Assembly (NCBI GenBank): GCA_019308145.1
Contig: JAFDIG010000177.1
Coordinates: 1-5,081, forward strand
From: Deltaproteobacteria bacterium
GTDB taxonomy: Bacteria; Desulfobacterota; JAFDIG01
DNA: 5,081 nt
Reading direction: 5' to 3'
The notes below the pieces were generated by a model. It saw nothing but the letters and a program-made list of their open reading frames with translations, searched no databases and was not told the origin of the DNA. The position numbers were made by a program, and so were the translations under genes. How positions within the stretch are numbered: position 1 is the first letter of the stretch; the number at the start of each line of letters is the position of its first letter. Of this stretch, positions 1 through 4,329 are shown piece after piece.

Positions 1-58
1 GAAGCAATTAATATAAACTAAAAATGATGAAGAAATATTATATTTAATGCTTCTTTTT
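1..58 (+). terminator. Rho-independent terminator of an upstream gene
   Basis: Positions 1-15 pair with 39-53: 13 of 15 positions are complementary, with GAAGCA opposite TGCTTC at the base. The loop is 23 nt and a TTTTT run follows at 54-58. The stem may continue left of the window. It would end a plus-strand gene lying off the left edge and insulate the thiolase operon from it. Confidence 0.6.
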
Positions 59-190
59 ATATCTATTCCTACTTTAAAATAAACAAATAATTCAAAGGAC
101 TTCACCCAAAAATCTTTTAATGAAAAAATAAGATTATCATATTAAAGAGTTACAGATTTAAAAAATAGGAAAACTTTTTAAAAAAGCCTA

Positions 191-252
191 TAGGGTCAGG
201 TTTTACATTTTACCCCAACCCTCTGTAGAAGTAATTCATGAGTTGCCCCTAC
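191..252. repeat. Composite palindromic intergenic repeat, copy A
   Basis: The element has two imperfect palindromes in tandem. The left one pairs AGGGT (192-196) with ACCCT (218-222). The right one, 225-252, begins GTAG, ends CTAC and is centred on TCATGA, with most mismatches being G-T wobbles or A-C pairs. A second copy lies at 2187-2236. It starts with a near-identical 17-nt block (TAGGGTCAGGTTTTACA here, one difference) and ends with a 28-nt block matching at 21 positions. It looks like a small non-autonomous, hairpin-forming repeat. Confidence 0.6.
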
Positions 253-287
253 TTCTAATTATATTTGATTTAAATCTCAAAAAATTC

Positions 288-316
288 TTGACAAAAATGA
301 TTTTGTGATTTATTTT
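288..316 (+). promoter_or_regulatory. Candidate sigma70-type promoter P1
   Basis: A perfect TTGACA -35 box lies at 288-293, followed by exactly 17 nt and a TATTTT -10 box (four of six matches) at 311-316. Transcription would begin near 323 and leave a leader of about 130 nt before the thiolase start. The perfect -35 and ideal spacing support it; the AT-rich setting makes chance matches to the -10 easy. Confidence 0.45.
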
Positions 317-392
317 ACAAACTGTTTTAAGCTCAGCTTTAACAAGTTTTTATTCTTTTATATTTTTAATGGAATCAAACAATGTATCTATT

Positions 393-419
393 TTGATATT
401 CAATATTTCTTTATATAAT
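393..419 (+). promoter_or_regulatory. Candidate proximal promoter P2
   Basis: A perfect TATAAT lies at 414-419, with TTGATA at 393-398. The spacer is only 15 nt, shorter than the preferred 17. Transcription would start around 426, leaving a short leader that holds only the ribosome binding site. It is an alternative to, or a partner of, P1. Confidence 0.35.
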
Positions 420-451
420 TTTTTAATGATAAAAATAGGAGGAAACCTAAT

Positions 452-1606
452 ATGAAAAAGGAAATTGCTATTGTTGGGGTAGGGCAGAGTGCTTTTGTAA
501 GAGGCTATCCAGGTAATATTCGTGAACTTGCTTTTGAAGCTTATAAAGAGGCTATGGAGGATGCTAAGATTACACCTAAGGAGATTGATGCAACTCTTCT
601 CTGTTCAGCACCTGAATATGATAAGCAGAGAACTCCAGCAGGATTAATTGCAGAATATTTAGGGCTTAATCCTCAACCAGCTTTTTATGTTGAAAGTGTT
701 TGCTCATCAAGTAGCACAGGATTAAGAATTGCCTATTCTTTAATAAAATCTGGTCTTCATGATACAGTTATTGTGTTAGGACTTCAGAAGATGTCTGAAA
801 TTACTTCTGCTGAATCTCAAGAAAGAATGGGACGAGGAGCTGATATCATGTGGGAAGCACCTTTTGGAACGATGATGCCTGCATATTATGCTATGTATGC
901 AAGGGGACATATGAATAAATATGGCACAACAGAAGAGGATTTAGCACTAATAAGGGTAAAAGCGGCAAGTTATGGGATGCTTAATGAAAAAGCTGTTTAT
1001 AGGAAACCAGTAAAGTTAGAGGATGCATTAAACGCTGATATGATAGCAACTCCCCTTAAAAAGTTTGATTGTTGTGCAAATGCAGATGGGGCTTCCTGTA
1101 TAATAGTTACTAATAAAGATAAAGCTAAGGAATACTCAAAAAAACCTATCTGGATTTTAGGTCTTGGTGCAGCAACAGCACCGATCAATATGGCAGGCAG
1201 GGATACCTTTACAGGTTTAAGGTGTGCTCAGGTTGCTGCCAAAATGGCTTATGAAATGGCTGGCGTTACCCCTAATGATATTGATGTTGCTGAAGTACAT
1301 GACTGTTTTACCATTGCAGAGATGATGGCTTATGAGGATTTAGGTTTTGCAAAGCCAGGTGAAGGAAAAAGATTAATTAGAGAAAAAGAGACTTATAAAG
1401 AAGGAAAGATACCAATTAATGTGGATGGAGGGCTTCTCTCTAAAGGACATCCAATTGGTGCTACTGGTGGATCACAGATAAGAACCATTGTTATGCAACT
1501 ACGAGGTGAAGCTGGTCCTATGCAGGTTAAGGATCCAGAAATTGGTTTAGTTCATAATATCGGTGGCGTTGGGATCTATGGGAATGTCACCATTTTGGGG
1601 AGGTAA
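452..1606 (+). CDS. Thiolase of the SCP2-thiolase/BbsB/archaeal type
   Basis: This 384-residue enzyme probably makes or breaks a carbon-carbon bond in acyl-CoA substrates: acetyl-CoA condensation, or thiolytic cleavage of a 3-oxoacyl-CoA. The N-terminal thiolase fold starts with a VGVGQS motif at residues 7-13. The acyl-accepting nucleophile is Cys84 in a VCSSSS context. The usual NEAF motif is replaced by EVHDCF (His283), and GHPIGATG carries His333. The classical C-terminal Cys-x-Gly is replaced by HNIGG (His368). This pattern marks the SCP2-thiolase-like family, not FadA/AtoB. Length is normal and the protein is probably cytosolic. The start is set by AGGAGG at 437-442, 9 nt upstream. The next gene, a DUF35 protein, begins 4 nt after the stop; such pairs form the archaeal thiolase complex and the BbsAB thiolase of anaerobic toluene degradation. 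Family is secure; substrate is not known. Confidence 0.93.
   Translation: MKKEIAIVGVGQSAFVRGYPGNIRELAFEAYKEAMEDAKITPKEIDATLLCSAPEYDKQRTPAGLIAEYLGLNPQPAFYVESVCSSSSTGLRIAYSLIKSGLHDTVIVLGLQKMSEITSAESQERMGRGADIMWEAPFGTMMPAYYAMYARGHMNKYGTTEEDLALIRVKAASYGMLNEKAVYRKPVKLEDALNADMIATPLKKFDCCANADGASCIIVTNKDKAKEYSKKPIWILGLGAATAPINMAGRDTFTGLRCAQVAAKMAYEMAGVTPNDIDVAEVHDCFTIAEMMAYEDLGFAKPGEGKRLIREKETYKEGKIPINVDGGLLSKGHPIGATGGSQIRTIVMQLRGEAGPMQVKDPEIGLVHNIGGVGIYGNVTILGR
1597..1603 (+). promoter_or_regulatory. Ribosome binding site fixing the DUF35 start
   Basis: GGGGAGG lies inside the last codons of the thiolase gene, 7 nt before ATG at 1611. It favours that ATG over a longer in-frame reading from GTG at 1563, which would overlap the thiolase gene by 44 nt and add 16 residues with no DUF35-like character. 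Confidence 0.8.
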
Positions 1607-1610
1607 GATA

Positions 1611-2021
1611 ATGGGATTTGAAAAGTTTGGGAATGTTTCTTTTACTTCGCAAACAAAGGCTTCAGCCTTTGTTGACTTCCTTGAAGAGGGAAAACTTTGT
1701 GCTACAAGATGCAAAAATTGCAAAGCTGAATACTTTCCACCAAGAGCTGATTGCTCGGCATGTCTATCAAGTGACATGGAGTGGTTTGAGATAAAGGGAG
1801 AAGGTGAACTTATAACTTATACAAAATCAATTTATGCCCCTGCAGGTTTTGAAAAGGATCTTCCTTATTCCCTTGCGTTGGTTTCATTTGGTGATCTCAA
1901 GATATTTGGAAGGCTTAGCAAAAGCCTAAAAGATGAAGAGATAAAAATAGGGATGAAGCTTAAAGCTAATATTTTAAAACTCCCTGGGGATCGTATAACC
2001 TATGAGTTTGTAGCAGCTTAA
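1611..2021 (+). CDS. Zn-ribbon/OB-fold DUF35 protein, thiolase partner
   Basis: This is a 136-residue cytosolic protein. Residues 20-52 form a rubredoxin-like zinc ribbon with ligands Cys34, Cys37, Cys48 and Cys51 (CKNC and CSAC). From about residue 55 to the end follows the OB-fold domain, opening with a GEGELITYT strand typical of the family. In characterised archaeal thiolase/HMG-CoA synthase complexes, a DUF35 protein bridges the enzymes and helps hold CoA. In the benzylsuccinate pathway, BbsA pairs with the thiolase BbsB. By analogy, this protein should be a structural and CoA-binding subunit for the thiolase encoded just upstream; it has no catalytic role of its own that can be seen. 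The 4-nt spacing implies co-translation. Length is typical and all four cysteines are intact. A strong terminator begins 17 nt after the stop, so it ends the operon. Confidence 0.9.
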   Translation: MGFEKFGNVSFTSQTKASAFVDFLEEGKLCATRCKNCKAEYFPPRADCSACLSSDMEWFEIKGEGELITYTKSIYAPAGFEKDLPYSLALVSFGDLKIFGRLSKSLKDEEIKIGMKLKANILKLPGDRITYEFVAA

Positions 2022-2038
2022 AAATATTTTAAATAAGC

Positions 2039-2104
2039 AAAGAGATTGCTTCGTTATCATGCCCCCCTCCCTATTACATAAATGACGAGGCAATCTCTTT
2101 TTTT
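2039..2104 (+). terminator. Strong rho-independent terminator of the thiolase/DUF35 operon
   Basis: Positions 2039-2057 pair with 2082-2100 over 19 bp with no mismatch except two G-T wobbles. The 24-nt loop contains the pyrimidine tract CCCCCCTCCCT, and a T run covers 2098-2104. It starts 17 nt after the DUF35 stop. The arms (AAAGAGATTGC, GACGAGGCAATCTCTTT) resemble a dispersed palindrome seen between genes in many environmental bacteria, so it may be a repeat recruited as a terminator. Confidence 0.85.
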
Positions 2105-2119
2105 GATCGTTAATATATT

Positions 2120-2157
2120 AATTAGTTCTCAAAAGAGAAATAGAATGCGAACTAATT
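2120..2157. repeat. AATTAGT-core hairpin 1
   Basis: AATTAGTTC (2120-2128) is perfectly inverted as GAACTAATT (2149-2157) across a 20-nt loop. A competing 5-bp hairpin, TTCTC/GAGAA at 2126-2139, overlaps it. It shares its stem base with hairpins at 2427-2462 and 2877-2917. No T tract follows on either side, so it does not look like a terminator. Confidence 0.55.
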
Positions 2158-2186
2158 CACTCTAAAAAAATTTCTTATCAGACACG

Positions 2187-2236
2187 TAGGGTCGGGTTTT
2201 ACACTTAAGTATAGGCAGTTTATGAATTACCCCTAC
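2187..2236. repeat. Composite palindromic intergenic repeat, copy B
   Basis: This is the shorter copy of the element at 191-252. TAGGGTCGGGTTTTACA opens it and the 28-nt palindromic block at 2209-2236 closes it. The middle is about 12 nt shorter than in copy A, removing the ACCCT arm of the left hairpin. Its own ends are inverted: CGTAGGG at 2185-2191 with CCCTACG at 2231-2237. The copies keep the palindromic ends although internal bases have drifted. Confidence 0.6.
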
Positions 2237-2426
2237 GATAAATAAAAAGATATAAAACCCTACTTTACACTTGTTTAATAGACAATCTTATGAGATATGC
2301 AAGGCTTACTTTCCCAGCTGGTGGGGTCTGTTGTTAATATTTCCACCATATAATCACATAATCACAGGCATTCTAAAAAAAATATAGAAGGTAAGGTAGT
2401 TCTAAAAATTTTTAAATTTTTAATAA

Positions 2427-2462
2427 GTAATTAGTCCATACTAATAAGGATGGACTAATTAC
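2427..2462. repeat. AATTAGT-core hairpin 2
   Basis: A perfect 13-bp stem is formed by GTAATTAGTCCAT (2427-2439) and ATGGACTAATTAC (2450-2462), with a 10-nt loop. No T run follows on plus; on minus the far side reads TTAT and then an AT-rich stretch. It is therefore more likely a dispersed hairpin repeat than a terminator. It lies 164 nt beyond the dodecin stop. Confidence 0.65.
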
Positions 2463-2483
2463 ATTTCGGCCGAGCTTGAAAGG

Positions 2484-2514
2484 AAAAAGCAAGAGGAATG
2501 AACTCTTATTTTTT
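2484..2514 (-). terminator. Possible terminator downstream of the dodecin gene
   Basis: AAGAG (2491-2495) pairs with CTCTT (2503-2507) around a 7-nt loop. AAAAA at 2484-2488 gives a T tract on the minus strand, and TTTTTT at 2509-2514 gives one on plus, so it could act in both directions. The stem is short and AT-rich, and it lies over 100 nt after the dodecin stop. Confidence 0.35.
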
Positions 2515-2625
2515 CATTACTTTATCTCATTAATTAATTACTTATTCACTTATTCCAGAATCTATAAGAATAAGATTCTTGCTTTTTAAATTAATTCCTA
2601 CGTTGCTTTAAGTGCTGCGAAATAG

Positions 2626-2838
2626 TTAATCTTCAAGGATAAAGATTACTTCCATTCTTACTCTATATTCGACCATCTCACCATTTTCAACTGCGACCCT
2701 GAACTCAAGAATACGTAATCCTGTAATACCTCTTAAAGTCTTATTTGCCCGCTCAAAGCCTACCCTTACAGCATCATCAAAGCTTTTAGGAGAACCTGCT
2801 ATAACTTCTGTTACTCTTGCTACTCTTGCATCTGACAT
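2626..2838 (-). CDS. Dodecin-family small protein
   Basis: This is a 70-residue protein matching the dodecin fold along its whole length. It has an opening strand (ARVTEVIAGSPKSFDDAV), one helix ending in RANKTLRGI, and two long strands holding ENGEMVEYRV and a final MEVIFILED. Dodecins assemble into hollow dodecamers in the cytosol that bind flavins or, in some branches, other ligands or calcium. The protein contains no tryptophan: the position that stacks on flavin in archaeal dodecin reads as glycine here, and the nearby Trp of many bacterial homologues reads as arginine. Classical flavin storage is therefore doubtful. AAGGAGG at 2844-2850, 5 nt before the ATG, gives a strong ribosome binding site. 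The gene stands alone, 309 nt from the ketosynthase operon, and is probably transcribed separately. Confidence 0.9.
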   Translation of the reverse strand: MSDARVARVTEVIAGSPKSFDDAVRVGFERANKTLRGITGLRILEFRVAVENGEMVEYRVRMEVIFILED

Positions 2839-2876
2839 AAATACCTCCTTTCTAATTATTGAACTACCTTACTCTA

Positions 2877-2917
2877 TTAATTAGTTCACGCTTTATTTTT
2901 CAGCGTGCACTAATTAA
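2877..2917. repeat. AATTAGT-core hairpin 3
   Basis: TTAATTAGTTCACGCT (2877-2892) pairs with AGCGTGCACTAATTAA (2902-2917): 16 positions with one mismatch and a 9-nt loop. It is the longest and most GC-tipped of the three related hairpins. It lies 38 nt upstream of the dodecin start on the minus strand, so it could fall in that gene's leader RNA. On minus there is no T tract after it, so it is not a terminator for leftward transcription. Confidence 0.65.
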
Positions 2918-2987
2918 AGCTAAAAAAATTTTGTATTAAAGCTTAGTAAAATTACAAAAATAATAAATTATAATATAATCATAAAAA

Positions 2988-3002
2988 TGATAATTATTCT
3001 CT
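2988..3002. promoter_or_regulatory. Weak Fur-box-like sequence
   Basis: TGATAATTATTCTCT matches the 7-1-7 Fur pattern TGATAAT-N-ATTATCA at 12 of 14 defined positions. It lies 150 nt upstream of the dodecin start. The AT-rich setting makes chance matches likely, and nothing else in the window concerns iron. Confidence 0.15.
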
Positions 3003-3120
3003 TTTACTAACAGAGTAATCCTAAAAATGAAATATTTAAATGGTTAAAAGTTTTAGATTAATTTTAAAAAGTATTTAATATAAAATTTAGCATAAAGTAT
3101 CTTATTGTCAAGAAATTTCA

Positions 3121-3145
3121 AAAGAGAATAAATCAAAATCTCTTT
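3121..3145 (-). terminator. Weak terminator of the ketosynthase operon
   Basis: AAAGAGA at 3121-3127 and TCTCTTT at 3139-3145 form a 7-bp inverted repeat with an 11-nt loop, beginning 3 nt after the stop of the last ketosynthase gene. On the minus strand the stem runs into TTTT and then mixed AT sequence. It is a weak intrinsic terminator at best, but its position is right. Confidence 0.4.
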
Positions 3146-3147
3146 AT

Positions 3148-4329
3148 CTACTTATTCAACATTATAAGATACGCACAGCTAAATCGAGAAAAAGAGATAT
3201 GAAGAATAGAATCTATAGGATAATCTTCTTTTGGGGAAGTGATAATATTTAGGAAAGGTTCAAATATTGGTTTTTTAAAATTTAAGGTTGGAGGAATAAA
3301 AGTCTCATTTAGCATCAAAGATGCTGCCACTATTCTCTGAGCTCCCATAGCAGCTCCTTCTCCTATCAGAGACTTTAAAGCAACTACATAAATATCCTTA
3401 TCTTTAAAAACATCATGAATTGCTTCTGCCTCGATCTTATCAGAAACCTTATCCCCATTTGCTGAGGAACTTATAAGCTCAGGGAAACCATCTTTAACAA
3501 TTTCTCTTATACCTTCCTTAAGGAAGTCATTTCCTTTATTTCCATAAGATTTTGATATCAAAGAGGTAATTTTCCCGTAGATCCTTGCTCCCCTTTTTTT
3601 TGCATCTGAATATCTTTCTAAAAGGAGTATTCCTGCCCCTTCTCCTGGTAAAAAACCATCTCCATCTTTATTAAAAGGGCTTGGTTTATTTTTTGTTAAA
3701 TATCCTAAATGGTTATAGGCATGAAAAAGCATAGGGGATAGCTCATCCACACCACCAGCAAGTATCATATCTGCTTTATTTTGTTTAAGTTTAAGAAATG
3801 CAAAATAGATTGCTGCTTCAGCTGAACAAAATGATTGTACAAAAGTAGTATTGATTCCTGTGATCTTTAATTCAATCGATGTATAAGAAGCAGCTGCATT
3901 AGGAACAGTATTTGGAAAAAGCATAGGTGAAATATTAGATGGTCCTTTAAGCACTTGATCTTTATGGAAAAGCCTTGAACTTTCAAGTCCTCCAAAGCCA
4001 CTTCCTAAAATTATGCCAATCCTTTTTCTATCAAATTTGTTAAGATTTACCTTTCCATCTTCGATTGCCATTTTGGATGCCGCAATTGTAAATTGACTTG
4101 CTTTATCTAATCTTCTTAATTTTACAGGTGATATAAACTCTTTTGGGTTAAATCCTTTAACCTTTGCAGCCTTTTTTGTTTGATATGAAGATATATCAAA
4201 GTCTTCGATAAGGGAAAATCCATCTTTACCATTTCTAAGGTTTAAAGAAAAATCCTTTTTCCCTATACCTATTGAAGATACTATTCCTAAACCTGTTATT
4301 ACAACTGGCTCATCCATATTTTTTATCAT
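3148..4329 (-). CDS. Ketosynthase-like chain-length-factor homologue (KS-beta)
   Basis: This 393-residue protein has the FabF/KAS II fold: VVITGLGIVSSIG near the N terminus, an N-terminal thiolase-like half, PFNKDGDGFLPGEGAG around 218-233, and FIPPTLN at 344-350. The active site is altered. Cys168 is kept in QSFCSAEAA. The His of the HGT motif aligns with Ser289, in SSSANGDKVSDKIEAEAI. The His of KSMxGH aligns with Glu324, in KSLIGEG; the Lys (319) remains. The C-terminal FGFGG loop reads SFSRFSC. Losing both histidines while keeping a D-x-x-EAEAI-like stretch is the mark of chain-length factors in type II polyketide and aryl-polyene systems, though those usually also lose the Cys. It probably pairs with the upstream ketosynthase to shape the acyl tunnel. 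Its start overlaps that gene's stop as ATGA, implying translational coupling; a second ATG at codon 5 is possible. Independent condensing activity is doubtful. Confidence 0.85.
   Translation of the reverse strand: MIKNMDEPVVITGLGIVSSIGIGKKDFSLNLRNGKDGFSLIEDFDISSYQTKKAAKVKGFNPKEFISPVKLRRLDKASQFTIAASKMAIEDGKVNLNKFDRKRIGIILGSGFGGLESSRLFHKDQVLKGPSNISPMLFPNTVPNAAASYTSIELKITGINTTFVQSFCSAEAAIYFAFLKLKQNKADMILAGGVDELSPMLFHAYNHLGYLTKNKPSPFNKDGDGFLPGEGAGILLLERYSDAKKRGARIYGKITSLISKSYGNKGNDFLKEGIREIVKDGFPELISSSANGDKVSDKIEAEAIHDVFKDKDIYVVALKSLIGEGAAMGAQRIVAASLMLNETFIPPTLNFKKPIFEPFLNIITSPKEDYPIDSILHISFSRFSCAYLIMLNK

Larger units (their letters stand above)
1..451. other. Gene-free leader region
   Basis: No credible coding sequence is seen on either strand; only very short ATG-started frames occur, such as one of seven codons at 24-47. 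The stretch is strongly AT-rich. It holds a terminator at the left edge, one copy of a composite palindromic repeat, and two candidate promoters ahead of the thiolase gene. Each is listed separately. Confidence 0.8.
2022..2625. other. Repeat-rich gene-free spacer
   Basis: There is no credible gene in this 604-base stretch. The longest candidate noted is an 18-codon ATG frame starting near 2296, without a ribosome binding site. The stretch holds the operon terminator, two AATTAGT-core hairpins, the second composite repeat copy and a possible terminator for the dodecin gene, all listed separately. It also has a palindromic TCGGCCGA at 2466-2473, unusually GC-rich for the area. A 7-bp hairpin lies at 2557-2579 (AGAATCT with AGATTCT). 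ACCCTAC-like sequence at 2257-2263 may be a remnant of the composite repeat. Confidence 0.7.
2391..2872. repeat. 12-bp inverted repeats flanking the dodecin gene
   Basis: GTAAGGTAGTTC at 2391-2402 recurs perfectly inverted as GAACTACCTTAC at 2861-2872, bracketing the dodecin gene and the 2427-2462 hairpin. With equal base frequencies about one such 12-mer pair is expected by chance somewhere in a window this size, so the position around a gene is suggestive only. No transposase is present and no flanking target duplication was recognised. Confidence 0.3.
2839..3147. other. Spacer between ketosynthase operon and dodecin gene
   Basis: This very AT-rich 309-base stretch has no gene. It carries the dodecin ribosome binding site, hairpin 3, a weak Fur-box-like match and the hairpin just after the ketosynthase operon. 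A dodecin promoter must lie here if the gene is independent. TATAAT-like sequences on the minus strand around 2965-2980 are possible but too common in such DNA to choose one. Confidence 0.6.

Noticed and set aside
997..1188. 63-codon minus-strand open frame inside the thiolase gene
   Set aside because: It lies wholly within the well-supported thiolase gene on the other strand, and its product resembles no family I recognise.
1563..1610. Upstream GTG start extending the DUF35 gene by 16 codons
   Set aside because: It would overlap the thiolase gene, and the extra residues are simply its C-terminal codons read in another frame. The ATG at 1611 has a well-placed GGGGAGG.
1547..1777. 76-codon minus-strand open frame across the thiolase/DUF35 junction
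   Set aside because: It is antisense to both real genes and covers the conserved zinc-ribbon codons of the DUF35 gene.
2296..2352. Eighteen-codon ATG frame in the spacer
   Set aside because: It has no ribosome binding site and is too short to be distinguished from chance.
2427..2462. Hairpin 2 as a transcription terminator
   Set aside because: The 13-bp stem is perfect, but no T tract follows on either strand.
2120..2917. CRISPR-like array formed by the three AATTAGT hairpins
   Set aside because: The spacing is irregular (roughly 300 and 450 nt), the repeats are short and diverged, and there are no cas genes.
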